Of a DNA stretch of 64,000 nucleotides, positions 28,971-39,080 are shown in pieces (within the stretch, counting starts at the first letter, position 1; each line of letters opens with the position of its first letter). Origin of the DNA: an uncultured Opitutia bacterium. GTDB taxonomy: Bacteria > Verrucomicrobiota > Verrucomicrobiia > Opitutales > UBA953. The notes below the pieces were generated by a model. It was not told the origin of the DNA. It ran no database searches and was given only the letters and a program-made list of their open reading frames with translations. The stretch is taken from positions 1-64,000 of the forward strand of contig CAISXT010000030.1 of assembly GCA_903889525.1 (NCBI GenBank), in the 5' to 3' direction. A program made the position numbers and the translations under genes.

Positions 28971-30578
28971 TCAGGCCGAAGGAGTTTCGAGCGGAGCCTC
29001 GATCGGCGGGAAAAGAATGCACTTTTCGGCGACCTTTGAGCCCGTGCAGGCGGCGGACCACGTTAACTGGCCTTCGAAATGGGTGGCGACGGGGCGACCG
29101 ATGTTAACCAGGAGCTTGTCGCAGGTGGCCGGCATTACCGGTGTGAGGATCGTCCCGACCAAGCGAAGGCCTTCCGCAACATGCGCGAGGCAGGCATCGA
29201 GGCGAGCGCGATCAGCGGCGTCTGCGGACTTGGCAAGTTTCCAGGGCGCCCGGGCCTCGATGTACGCGTTCATGGCGCTAATGAAGACCCAGAGCGCTTC
29301 AAGGGCATGGCTGACCTGGTATTCGGCAAACGATTCGTCGTACTTCTTGATCGAATCGCACCAGAGCTGGCGGAGGTTCTTTTCGAGATCTTCGTCGGCC
29401 GCGGCGGCCGGAATCGAACCGCCATAATTACGGCCGACCATGTTCAGGAGACGGTTGACGAGGTTGCCGAGATTATTGCCCAGGTCCTGTCTATACCTGG
29501 ATGAGAATGTGATTCTTCCAGGGTTCTTTTCATCAGAAACCACAAAGTCTGCGTCTTCGCCGACTACCATCTCGCGGCAAAGGTAGAAACGGAATGCATC
29601 GGCACCGTAGGTCTTGACTACAGAAAGTGAATCCGTGGCGTTGCCGGAGCTTTTAGAGGCCTTCTGGTTATTGACGGTCCACCAGCCGTGGACGAGCAGC
29701 TGGCGCGGCGGCTCGATGCCGAGGGCCTTGAGCATGCAGGGCCAGTAGACAGCGTGGGGCGGCGACAGGATGTCCTTACCGATGACATGGACGTCGGCGG
29801 GCCAGAGCCCCTTGTCGACTACGGCAGAGTAGTAGTTGGTCAGCGCATCGAACCAGACGTAGGTGACGTAGGAGGTGTCGAAAGGGAGCTCGATGCCCCA
29901 GGTCAGGCGGGCCTTCGGACGGGAGATGCAAAGGTCGTTCATCGGCTCCTTGAGGAACTCGAGGACTTGGTTCTGGCGAAAGCGCGGCGTGATGAAGTCG
30001 GGATGAGACTTGATGTACTCAACGAGCCAGGACTGGAATTGCGACAGCTTGAAGTAATAGTTCTCCTCGGTGGTCTGTGTGACCTCGCCATAGATTTCCG
30101 GCCAAGAGCCATCGGGATCGCGATCTTTGTCCGTTAGGAATTGCTCCTGGCGGGTCGAATACCAATCGGTCTTCTGACCCTTATAGATGAGCCCCTGGTC
30201 AAAGAGACGCTGAAGGAAATCCTGCACCACGACCTTGTGCCGGGATTCGGTCGTCCGGATATAGTCGTCGTTAGAAATATTCAGGTCGCCCAGCATAGCC
30301 TGGAAGACGGCAGCGATTTCATCCACCAGTACCTGCGGTTCAATCGCCCGCTTCTGGGCGGCCTGTTGGACCTTTTGGCCATGCTCATCTAAACCCGTAA
30401 GGAAATGCGTCTTCCGGCCGCTCATGCGGGCGTGACGGGCAATGACGTCAGCCAAGACCTTTTCGTAGGCATGCCCTAAGTGCGGGGAGCCATTGGCGTA
30501 ATCGATGGCCGTGGTGATATAGAACGAACTAGGCATGGGACAGTCCCATGGATAGGGCATAGGCAGGGGGCAGGACAA
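28971..30578 (-). CDS. metG: Methionyl-tRNA synthetase
   Basis: FYITTAIDYANGSPHLGHAYEKVLADVIARH; TYVWFDALTNYYSAV; KASKSSGNATD (KMSKS variant). Confidence 0.95.
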   Translation of the reverse strand: MSCPLPMPYPWDCPMPSSFYITTAIDYANGSPHLGHAYEKVLADVIARHARMSGRKTHFLTGLDEHGQKVQQAAQKRAIEPQVLVDEIAAVFQAMLGDLNISNDDYIRTTESRHKVVVQDFLQRLFDQGLIYKGQKTDWYSTRQEQFLTDKDRDPDGSWPEIYGEVTQTTEENYYFKLSQFQSWLVEYIKSHPDFITPRFRQNQVLEFLKEPMNDLCISRPKARLTWGIELPFDTSYVTYVWFDALTNYYSAVVDKGLWPADVHVIGKDILSPPHAVYWPCMLKALGIEPPRQLLVHGWWTVNNQKASKSSGNATDSLSVVKTYGADAFRFYLCREMVVGEDADFVVSDEKNPGRITFSSRYRQDLGNNLGNLVNRLLNMVGRNYGGSIPAAAADEDLEKNLRQLWCDSIKKYDESFAEYQVSHALEALWVFISAMNAYIEARAPWKLAKSADAADRARLDACLAHVAEGLRLVGTILTPVMPATCDKLLVNIGRPVATHFEGQLTWSAACTGSKVAEKCILFPPIEAPLETPSA

Positions 30579-30623
30579 TCCCGAAGCCCGGCCAAGGAGC
30601 CATTTACCTGCCTATGCGGCTAA

Positions 30624-32408
30624 TCAGACCCCGTCACCAGCCCGGACGACGTGAGGCTGGTAAGCGATTTCGAACGAGTAGGAGGAACCAGCGCGGAGAG
30701 GCATTGGTTTATCCCGCTCAAGGGTTTGATAAAAATGGATTTTCCCCCAGCAGCTCCGGTGCTTGGGGCTTTCGCTCACCACCTTGGTTTCCGCCCAGGT
30801 CGCATGGAAATCATCCTTCAATACCTCGCAGCGATGGGATTCCGCCCCAAGGACTAACGCATTACCAGGGGTCATGCGCGAATGGGTAGCTGCGATGGGC
30901 AAAATAAGGCGAAACTCCTCCAGCATCACCGCAGACTTAGCCGTCAGGGTAAAGCGACCGATAATCCGCCCGCTGGCGAATTCCCATTCAACCTTCAAAG
31001 AGCCGATGTTCGTCGAAAGTTTTTCTTCCCGATCGATGAGATCGGGCTGCTCATAGCGGAAGAGATAAGTCCCGGCCTTGGTACCCATCGCCACCTGGGC
31101 GTTCTTACCGTAGTATGAGGGCGTATACACTTTACCTGCGATGGTGAACTCGGGGATGAAAGGGGAGGACTCCACGTTGGACGGCCAATCAAAGACTCCC
31201 GGCATGTGCGGGAAAGCCAGCGAATCACAAAAGCGATGGGAACCTGCGGCGACTAAGGGGAGAATGATATGCACGCCAGAAGCCGGATCCATGTACGACA
31301 GCAGCCCTTGCTCCTTGCGGGGCGATTTATCGAAAGAGAAATAGCGGCAAACGGGCAGCTTACTGACCGGTTTAACAACTTCAAGCGAGCCACCGATGGT
31401 CTTGGCTAGACGCGACCATTGGGAAAGGTAGCGAGCTGCGTCGAAATTGGCCATCCGGGTCGTGTGACCAGGAATGGTGTCACGTTCACCGTCGCGAATG
31501 ATAATTAGGCCATGTTCCGCATCGAAGAATGTCGTGAAGAAATTGGCGTAAAGGCGACGGACGAGGTCGCGAGCGGGCAGCTCCTTGTCGACCGGTACCC
31601 AGCGGTCGCGCAAAGCCTGAAGTAAAACGGTGATGCAATGCATCTGGCCGTAAGCCCCGATACCACGTCCATAGCACCAACCCAGACCATCATCCCGTAC
31701 CGTATCCATAATCACGCGGATATATTTCTCCGCCAAGGCACGCAACTTGGGCAACTTGGAATCGCGGAGCTGAATATTCGCATGTAACTGCAGCGACTGA
31801 CGGATGAAAATAAGGCCGACAACACCGTAGAGATCATAAACCCCGCCGAAATTAGCTGGATCGGCTGCACGCGAAGCCTCGTCGTGAAATCCTCCGGTCG
31901 AAGAGGCGATAACCCGCTCCATGAAGCGATCGACGAGCGGACCCGTTTCGTCCTTCTTGGTCAAGCCAAAGGAAAACCTGCAGACCGCCTTGGCGATATC
32001 GAAGGCCTGCACGTGATCGTGATGATCGTTCTCGATGGCTAGACGCTCATCAATGAGCGCGCGGGTGGACTCGTCGAGAATCTCCCAGACGGGATTACGT
32101 TCCCGAGTCGGACCGAAGGCCAACAGGCCCAGACAGGCGAAGGCCATACCATTGTCCGAACCCTTACTGAGCTTGACCTGAGCCGTAATCGAACGAGCGA
32201 CAATCTGGGCGATATTATGTCGCTCCAGCGTGAGCTCACCCGTGGCACGGAAGTATTCCCCGAAGGCGAGCGCGGCGTGGCCCGGCTCATCCGCGCGAGA
32301 GACCTCACCCGCGACCGGCGTAACGGAGCCGTCGGAAGCGATTGAAGAAAGGTTAAGTTTGAGGAGGGCCTTGGTCTGGTCCAGGCACTGGCTCGCGAAA
32401 TTCTGCAT
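30624..32408 (-). CDS. Uncharacterised large protein, possibly carbohydrate-active (heparinase II/III-like two-domain layout)
   Basis: Helical N-terminal half (YDLYGVVGLIFIRQSLQLHAN, WCYGRGIGAYGQMHCITVLLQALRDRW) and beta-rich C-terminal half. ORF open to 32636; ATG at 32408 preferred. Confidence 0.55.
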   Translation of the reverse strand: MQNFASQCLDQTKALLKLNLSSIASDGSVTPVAGEVSRADEPGHAALAFGEYFRATGELTLERHNIAQIVARSITAQVKLSKGSDNGMAFACLGLLAFGPTRERNPVWEILDESTRALIDERLAIENDHHDHVQAFDIAKAVCRFSFGLTKKDETGPLVDRFMERVIASSTGGFHDEASRAADPANFGGVYDLYGVVGLIFIRQSLQLHANIQLRDSKLPKLRALAEKYIRVIMDTVRDDGLGWCYGRGIGAYGQMHCITVLLQALRDRWVPVDKELPARDLVRRLYANFFTTFFDAEHGLIIIRDGERDTIPGHTTRMANFDAARYLSQWSRLAKTIGGSLEVVKPVSKLPVCRYFSFDKSPRKEQGLLSYMDPASGVHIILPLVAAGSHRFCDSLAFPHMPGVFDWPSNVESSPFIPEFTIAGKVYTPSYYGKNAQVAMGTKAGTYLFRYEQPDLIDREEKLSTNIGSLKVEWEFASGRIIGRFTLTAKSAVMLEEFRLILPIAATHSRMTPGNALVLGAESHRCEVLKDDFHATWAETKVVSESPKHRSCWGKIHFYQTLERDKPMPLRAGSSYSFEIAYQPHVVRAGDGV

Positions 32409-32782
32409 GCGAAAGGTTTGGTTTGAGGCATGGCACCCCCCTGTCAAACCCTCACTGTAAAAAATTGGTAATTTCGGACCATGGTAGCTGTCCAGCGCGG
32501 CCGGATTAGCCCAGCGACCCATAAGAATTGAACAATGCCTCAACAGTAGCGGCAGAAAGACGGGCCCGAAGCCTTCCTTGGCGCCTTCGCAGCCACCAAC
32601 GGTGCAACATAATGTCGATAGGCTTCCAACGGCCAAGCTACCCTCAAATGTTCAAATCTTCACGAATCTAAGCGGCGGCAACCTTCGCCAGCCGGAACTA
32701 GGCTGCGTAGCGCCAAGCTAACGGCCAAGAAGGCCAGACGGAGTTCAATGAGACGGGGGGAAGGAGCTGGGAGGGGGATGGG

Positions 32783-35011
32783 TCATTTTAAGGGAATCGA
32801 TCCACCGAGGGCTGACTGGAAGAAGCGGGCGCGCTTTTCGCGGAAATCATTGCTGTCCCCGCCGCCGTGGTTGGCACCCGGAACAACATGAAACTCAAAA
32901 AGATCCCTCTTGCCCGCGGCAAGCAAGGCATCGCGTAGGTCATAGCTACACTTGACGTCCACATTAGTATCCGACTCGCCGACGGTCAGAAAGAGCTTCC
33001 CGGTCAAATTGCGGGCATAATGGGCACAGGAGTTTTCCTCATACGATGGGCCGACTGGATAACCGAGCCACTGCTCGTTCCACCAAAGCTTATCGATACG
33101 ATTGTCATAACAGCCGCAGTCAGCGGCGCCGGCTTTATAGAAATCGCCATGAAGCAACAAGGCGTGGGCGGTATTCTGACCGCCAGCGGAGCCACCGTAG
33201 ATACCCACGCGGCTGATATCCATAGAAGGATTAACTTTGGCCGCGGCCTTCAGCCACGCAATGCGATCTGGGAAGCCGCCGTCCTTGAGGTTGCGCCAGC
33301 TCATCTGATGGAATTCCTTCCCGCGATTATTCGTCCCACGGCCATCCATCTGGACGACATAAAAACCCATCAAGGAAAGCTCACGCTGGGTTCGATTCCA
33401 AAGATTAAAAGCATGGGGGGCGAAGGATCCATGCGGCCCGGCATAGATATTTTCGATCACGGGATACTTTCTACTCGGATCGAAAGGGTAGGGACGCGTG
33501 ATGACACCCCAGATATCAAACAGTCCATCGCGATCCTTAGCCACGAAGGGCGCGGGGGCAGACCAGCCGACCTTCTGCAACGAGACAAGCGAAGTTGCCC
33601 CCAATTCCGCGATCGCTCGGCCGTCGTGGCCACTTCTCAAAGTGAAGACTGGAGCCGCATCCACCCGGGAAGACGCGTCCACAAGATAACGACGGTCCGG
33701 CGAAAACAACGCCGTGTGATTCCCGTCGCCCGGAGTGAGGTCGATCACACCACCCCCGCTCAAGGAGACCCGAAAAATATGCTCGTGATAAGGGTTCTCG
33801 CCTGGATAACTCCCAAGGGCGGTAAACGTGACGAAGCGGGCAGCGGTATCGACATGGAGTACTTGCTTCATGACCCATGCACCCGAGGTCACCGCTCGCA
33901 ACGTCTCACCGCTGCGCAGATTAACCATGTAAAGGTGATTCCAACCCGTGCGCTCAGAGACCCAGAGGGTTTCCGCTTCCGATAAATCATAGCGAAACCG
34001 CGTGGCGAAACTATAGACGAACTTCGGATCTTCTTCCGCGAAAAGTTTCCGCCACCCGCCCCGCACCACATCATACTCGATCACGCCGTGGCCGGTGAAT
34101 CCCCGGATGATATACTCCGACAGTAGCCGTTTGGAATCGGCTGACCAATCTAGTCGACCCGTATCATAAGTCCGGGGCAAAACCGCCATCGTCGGACTCG
34201 TCGCTATTTTGCCATCGATTCCGAAGATCCAAGGGGTCCGCACGGTGCGATCATCACCAGGCTTCTCATAATTGATGTCTTTCTTGGTATTCTTGACCGA
34301 ATCCGTCACGGTGTACTGACGTACTGGCGCCACCCGCTCGCGCCAAAGCGCGAAGTGCTGGCCATCGGGCGACCAATGCACGGGCCCAATCCAGCCATCT
34401 TTCCCAGGCAAGCCATCCTTGGTCAGCTGAATCTCGGACGGGGTTGCGCCTAACTTCCGTAAAAAAACGTTTCCATCCCGCACCTCGACCCGATGCGTGC
34501 GCAAAGGAGCATCATCACCCACCTTGGTGAAACCCACATATCGACTGCTCTCGACGGAACGGACATTCTTCGACGGGACCGGTGCGGACCGCGAAAATTG
34601 CTGGCTGGGTTTAGTTTCGGTAAGGTCGCCATTAGACTCCAACAGCCAGGCGACCTCCTTGCCTTCCAGCCTCATGCTTCCGTTCGCGAGAGGCACGACT
34701 CTTACAAAGGGCCAGTTCTTGGCGGTGATTTTTCGTTTGGTTAAATCTGACAAGACTGAGGCGACCTTCGCATGATCAAAAGCCGGCGCGATTCGGCCGG
34801 TAGAACAATCGACCATGCGCCAATGAACGCCGGTCGTTTCCGCCCAAGTAAACGTCATCCGATTACCATCATCCGACCAGCCGAGATTTTCCGGGGCCGT
34901 CCGCGGAGCCTCGCGATACCATTCGTCATACTGCTTCTGCCATTGCTGCACCAAGGTCGGCTGGGAGAGGGCAAGCAGTGGAGCGAGCAGCAGCAGGAGG
35001 CGAAGCAGCAT
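32783..35011 (-). CDS. S9 family (DPP-IV-like) secreted peptidase
   Basis: Signal peptide MLLRLLLLLAPLLALSQ; WD-like propeller; catalytic GIYGGSAGGQNTAHALLLHGDFYKAGAADCGCYD and C-terminal GANHGG. Confidence 0.88.
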   Translation of the reverse strand: MLLRLLLLLAPLLALSQPTLVQQWQKQYDEWYREAPRTAPENLGWSDDGNRMTFTWAETTGVHWRMVDCSTGRIAPAFDHAKVASVLSDLTKRKITAKNWPFVRVVPLANGSMRLEGKEVAWLLESNGDLTETKPSQQFSRSAPVPSKNVRSVESSRYVGFTKVGDDAPLRTHRVEVRDGNVFLRKLGATPSEIQLTKDGLPGKDGWIGPVHWSPDGQHFALWRERVAPVRQYTVTDSVKNTKKDINYEKPGDDRTVRTPWIFGIDGKIATSPTMAVLPRTYDTGRLDWSADSKRLLSEYIIRGFTGHGVIEYDVVRGGWRKLFAEEDPKFVYSFATRFRYDLSEAETLWVSERTGWNHLYMVNLRSGETLRAVTSGAWVMKQVLHVDTAARFVTFTALGSYPGENPYHEHIFRVSLSGGGVIDLTPGDGNHTALFSPDRRYLVDASSRVDAAPVFTLRSGHDGRAIAELGATSLVSLQKVGWSAPAPFVAKDRDGLFDIWGVITRPYPFDPSRKYPVIENIYAGPHGSFAPHAFNLWNRTQRELSLMGFYVVQMDGRGTNNRGKEFHQMSWRNLKDGGFPDRIAWLKAAAKVNPSMDISRVGIYGGSAGGQNTAHALLLHGDFYKAGAADCGCYDNRIDKLWWNEQWLGYPVGPSYEENSCAHYARNLTGKLFLTVGESDTNVDVKCSYDLRDALLAAGKRDLFEFHVVPGANHGGGDSNDFREKRARFFQSALGGSIPLK

Positions 35012-35064
35012 AGGAGTATCACAGCCACCCCCGGGCGTGACTCAACCCTTCATTCCCAGTCAGG

Positions 35065-38000
35065 CTATTTCTTTCCTTTAAGATCCTTGGACTTCGCCTC
35101 TGGCGACTTGGCAACCCGTGGTTTAAGCGATGAAAGGTAAGTCACGACGTCACGAATCTCCGCCGCGGTGAGGGTTCCTAACATCGGAGGCATGATCGAT
35201 AAGGGTGTAGACCGTGCGGTCACGATGGCCGATTTGATCTTCCGCGTCTTTCCATCCAATGTACGCAGTTCCAGCGTCTTCCCGTCATCGTTCAGCACAT
35301 TACCGGAAAGGGACGAACCATCCTTCAAAGTCAGCGTTTCTAGTCCGAAGCCCGGGACGATTTTGGCCGAAGGTTCGATTAACGACTCGAGCAGCTCGGC
35401 TTTACTACGGGTGGCACCGATGGCGGTCAGCTTCGGCCCAACTTCGCTCCCCTCATCGGAATCGACCCGGTGGCAGGCCGTGCAATTCGCGCCAATGTGA
35501 CCGTTAATGATTTCCCGGCCGCGGGGGGCGTCGCCACCGTCGAGGAGCAATTCAAATGGCAAATCAGGCGAAGCCATCCGGAGGCCGGCCTTCGCCGTCG
35601 AGGCGAGGTATTTGGCCCATGCATCTTTTACAGTGAGAATCGTTGAATCATGAGCCGCCAAATAGACATCGAACCTGAGGCCTGCATCTAGATTCCGGGC
35701 ATTGAGACGGTCGAGAAGCTCGAGCACCATCCGTCCAGCCAAGGGTTCCGTGCTGTCCCTCAGCTTAGCGATGATGGCTTGTTTTTCCGGCAATTGGGCG
35801 GACTTCGAATTGATGATACTACGCATGACCTCCAGTGCACCCGACAAATCCCGGACGAACAGTTGATTGACCGCTTCAATGCGCACCGTTGAAGGATTTC
35901 CTTCGCCCGCGGCGCTTCGCAGAATTCGGTTAATGGATTCAGTTTCGACCGTCTTGGCGCCGAGCAATCTTAGGGTCTGTTGACGAACCGCGGGGCTGGC
36001 TTTCAAGTCGTCCGCAAACGCCAGCAATACCGGAAGGGGGATGTCTAATTCGTATTTCACCATCGCCTCCAAGGCGAGGGCACGCTGCCCGGGCACAGGG
36101 ATATCCAACAATCTGGCCTGATAGCGCTGCAAGACTCCAGCGATAGCTCGCTTATCGCGTTCGGGGTAAATCTTAGAAGTGCCATCCACCCCATCCAGCA
36201 CCGGTGGCTGATTGAATAAGAGTACCGCCTGCAGGGCCTGCGTTCGTAACGCCGGGTCGGCGGCCTGGGCAAAGTACCAGTCAAGCAGGCGAGTGAGCGC
36301 ACTTTCCGTGCCGATTCGTAAATTCGCGTTAATCGCGCGACGCGTCACCAAGGTGGACAGGGGAGACTTCGGCAGGGTATCGGCCAGCGCCCCCAGCGCC
36401 CCGGGGATACCAACGTCATCATGAATCGCCCGGGCCGCCTCCTTGACGACATCTTCGTTCGAATGGTCAAATAAGCCACCCAGTAAGACGGACTTCTGGC
36501 GGGCGAGCGCGAGCGTCGCAAAAATCGCATCCGCACCTGACTTCGCTTTCGCGATGGCGAAGAGTTGCTCCGGGGAGTTCGTCGCGGCGATTCCCGAAAC
36601 TAACCCATGACGCAACCAAGGGAGGTTCAGATCAGCCGCTGGATCGCGGAGGAAGGCCCCCAACGGCACGCTCCCGCCGATGCGGCCCAAGGTAATCCCT
36701 GCTTGCGTGCGGACGCGGAGATCACCGTGGGCCAGCTGTCCGACGACCTTAGCCTGAAGTGCTGGCGTGACCTTGGCTTCGCTCAAAACCTTAAGGACCT
36801 GCACGCGAATCTCGACATCTTCATCATCCAGCAAAGCGAGATATGGCTCCAGTTCGGCAATCTTACCGTGGCGCAACCCCATACCGCACCCCCAGATGGC
36901 ATGAATCCGACCCAAGCGTGGTGACGTCTTGGCCTGAGCAATCCGCAGCATGTCATCCCATGCGCCCAAGCGGTCCAGCCGGATCGAAGCATTGATCCGT
37001 ACGCGTTGATCGCGGTGCCCGAGCAAGCCGAGTAACTCCTCCTTCGGCACCGGCGTGCTGTAAGGCTTAGCCAGGAATTGCTCTGAGGTCCCGTCAATCT
37101 GCGGGGCGACCTCCATCCGCCAGACCGCCCCTTTTTGCTTCAATGGATACCCGCCCATCCAATCGACAAAATATGCACGTCCGTCCGTCCCCCAGGACAT
37201 GCCGATACCCATGATGCCTTTGTTAATCGTCCGTAATCCGACCATCCGGAAACTATCCCGATCAGCCTCCAGGGTAAACGCATCCATCGCCCCCTTCGGA
37301 AATTGATCCAAGATGAAATGGCCGCGCAACGTACCATCTAATGCATGCCCTGGTTCGCGGAGGAAACCGGCCGGCCCGTCGGAGTAATTCGCAATCGGCG
37401 GGGTGATGAAAAGGGGTTGATCAGGCTGACCAGCGGGCATCCAGATATTCTCCTTCATCCATCGGCTCTCGAGCTTCATGTACTGATGCTGGCAACGCCA
37501 ACCGGAATCCGAACCCTCAAGCAGATAGACCATCCGTTCGCGCTCCTTCGGTTGATCGGCATCGTTATCCACCCCGAGGACATTTCCGAAATCGTCGAAG
37601 GCGATTTCTTGAATATTGCGGACGCCGTGGGCAAAAACCTCGAAGTTTGCCCCATCGGGCTCGCAACGCATAACCGCACCTTCATGGGGATAGAAGAACT
37701 TACGACCTTCCTTGCTCGTCACGTTTAGACCCTTGTCACCAATCGACCAATAAATCCGCCCGTCTGGGCCGAGACGCAAACCATGCATGTCGTGCCCAGC
37801 ATAGGCGATGTGGCAGCCAAAGCCGCTGGCGACAATCTCCTGAACATCGGCGACCCCGTCGCCATTGGTATCCTTAAGCCGATATAGGTTAGGCAACGCC
37901 GTCACGTAAACCCAACCGTCAAAATAAAGTACCCCCGCCGCAATCCCTGCATTCGGCAGATTGAAGCCTTCCGCAAAGACGGTGAGTTTATTGGCGACGC

Positions 38001-38403
38001 CGGCCCCATCGGTGTCGGACAACTTGTAGATTTTCTCTTTATTGAAACTCAGATCCTGCCAGTCGATTACCCCGTCCCCATTGAAATCTTTTATGCCGCC
38101 CCGCGGCGTCCGGAATTTCCCCGGAGCCAGTTCACGGCGGAAAAAAGCGGCTTTCTCCTCCGGGGAGGTCAAAGCCACATCAAAGGGCACCCACAGCGGA
38201 TGCTCCCGAATATCGACATCGCCGGCTTTGCGTCGGCTGGTCGAACTCACATACACGTTCCCGAACTCATCGACGGTGCAAGCGGTGGGGTCGGGCACAT
38301 TGAGTACACCCGACCATTTACGAGGCGTGACCTCCGCCGCTGAAACCATCCCCACCACCACAAACAGCACAATGGTGAGTCTGGTCGTGCGCATAGGGGT
38401 CAA
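35065..38403 (-). CDS. Secreted PVC-type beta-propeller dehydrogenase with HEAT repeats and C-terminal cytochrome c domain
   Basis: Signal peptide; propeller segments GLRLGPDGRIYWSIGDKG, HGVRNIQEIAFDDFGNVLGVDND; HEAT-like middle; CxxCH in GANCTACHRVD; EF-hand-like DFNGDGVIDWQD and DTNGDGVADVQE. Confidence 0.85.
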   Translation of the reverse strand: MTPMRTTRLTIVLFVVVGMVSAAEVTPRKWSGVLNVPDPTACTVDEFGNVYVSSTSRRKAGDVDIREHPLWVPFDVALTSPEEKAAFFRRELAPGKFRTPRGGIKDFNGDGVIDWQDLSFNKEKIYKLSDTDGAGVANKLTVFAEGFNLPNAGIAAGVLYFDGWVYVTALPNLYRLKDTNGDGVADVQEIVASGFGCHIAYAGHDMHGLRLGPDGRIYWSIGDKGLNVTSKEGRKFFYPHEGAVMRCEPDGANFEVFAHGVRNIQEIAFDDFGNVLGVDNDADQPKERERMVYLLEGSDSGWRCQHQYMKLESRWMKENIWMPAGQPDQPLFITPPIANYSDGPAGFLREPGHALDGTLRGHFILDQFPKGAMDAFTLEADRDSFRMVGLRTINKGIMGIGMSWGTDGRAYFVDWMGGYPLKQKGAVWRMEVAPQIDGTSEQFLAKPYSTPVPKEELLGLLGHRDQRVRINASIRLDRLGAWDDMLRIAQAKTSPRLGRIHAIWGCGMGLRHGKIAELEPYLALLDDEDVEIRVQVLKVLSEAKVTPALQAKVVGQLAHGDLRVRTQAGITLGRIGGSVPLGAFLRDPAADLNLPWLRHGLVSGIAATNSPEQLFAIAKAKSGADAIFATLALARQKSVLLGGLFDHSNEDVVKEAARAIHDDVGIPGALGALADTLPKSPLSTLVTRRAINANLRIGTESALTRLLDWYFAQAADPALRTQALQAVLLFNQPPVLDGVDGTSKIYPERDKRAIAGVLQRYQARLLDIPVPGQRALALEAMVKYELDIPLPVLLAFADDLKASPAVRQQTLRLLGAKTVETESINRILRSAAGEGNPSTVRIEAVNQLFVRDLSGALEVMRSIINSKSAQLPEKQAIIAKLRDSTEPLAGRMVLELLDRLNARNLDAGLRFDVYLAAHDSTILTVKDAWAKYLASTAKAGLRMASPDLPFELLLDGGDAPRGREIINGHIGANCTACHRVDSDEGSEVGPKLTAIGATRSKAELLESLIEPSAKIVPGFGLETLTLKDGSSLSGNVLNDDGKTLELRTLDGKTRKIKSAIVTARSTPLSIMPPMLGTLTAAEIRDVVTYLSSLKPRVAKSPEAKSKDLKGKK

Positions 38404-39080
38404 CCGACCAGAATCAGGAAGAGTTCCTTGGGGCCGTGGGCTCCGAGGACGAGAATACGCTCAATGTCACCGGTACGACTAGGTCCGGTGATGAAAGAGA
38501 GCATGCTGGGCATATCAGTACCATGGCGGGCCTTCACCAAAGCCAAGGCAGCGCCGAGATCAGGGACCACCTGAGAAGTCTCGGCGATAACGACATGGAC
38601 GTGAGGGAGGATGGAAAGGGCGCGTCCGCCCGAACTAGTGCTCGAGACGAGGATTGAGCCGAGCTGGGCGACGATGGATTCGCAGGTGGTGATGCCGGCG
38701 TCGCATCCTTCCAGACGCTGCTTATCGAAGGAGGCATCCGCTTCCCAATTCTCGCAGGTCAGTGCGGCGGCAACAGGGCGTAGTAAGTCATGCCCATGGT
38801 AGGCGACTTTCTTCCAGTTCTTAGAAACAGAGAGCTCTGCGACGGCCTTGGCGGCGGAGGCGTGATCCGGTACGCGGATGAGTACGGCTTTCAGTTTCGC
38901 CAGCTGCTCGGCCAGGATGGTTAAGCTGTCTTCGGCGGTCTCGCCGCCGTCCGGCAGCCAAGGCTTGGCCACGGTGGAGGTCTTGCCGGGGGCACCATCG
39001 CCTTTAAGATGCGGCTTCGGGGCCTTGACCTTGAGCGCCTCGCGGATGCGGGCGAAGATATCGGAGCGGGCGTCAGACAT
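38400..39080 (-). CDS. lutC: Lactate utilization protein C (LUD domain)
   Basis: RSDIFARIREAL; CDAGITTCESIVAQLGSILVSSTSSGGRALSILPHVHVVIAETSQVV; SFITGPSRTGDIERILVLGAHGPKEL. Confidence 0.92.
   Translation of the reverse strand: MSDARSDIFARIREALKVKAPKPHLKGDGAPGKTSTVAKPWLPDGGETAEDSLTILAEQLAKLKAVLIRVPDHASAAKAVAELSVSKNWKKVAYHGHDLLRPVAAALTCENWEADASFDKQRLEGCDAGITTCESIVAQLGSILVSSTSSGGRALSILPHVHVVIAETSQVVPDLGAALALVKARHGTDMPSMLSFITGPSRTGDIERILVLGAHGPKELFLILVG

Noticed and set aside
32409-32636. N-terminal extension of the 30624 ORF (MAVGSLSTLCCTVGGCEGAK...)
   Set aside because: Cys-rich, low-plausibility sequence covering likely promoter region; ATG at 32408 is a better start.
32655-32760. Possible integron attC-like or gene-remnant sequence between two minus-strand genes
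   Set aside because: Consensus RYYYAAC/GTTRRRY ends are not satisfied and arms do not pair well; a short open minus-strand stretch is too small to support a pseudogene.
33020-33985. 321-aa plus-strand ORF opposite the S9 peptidase
   Set aside because: Shadow ORF overlapping the conserved catalytic domain on the other strand.
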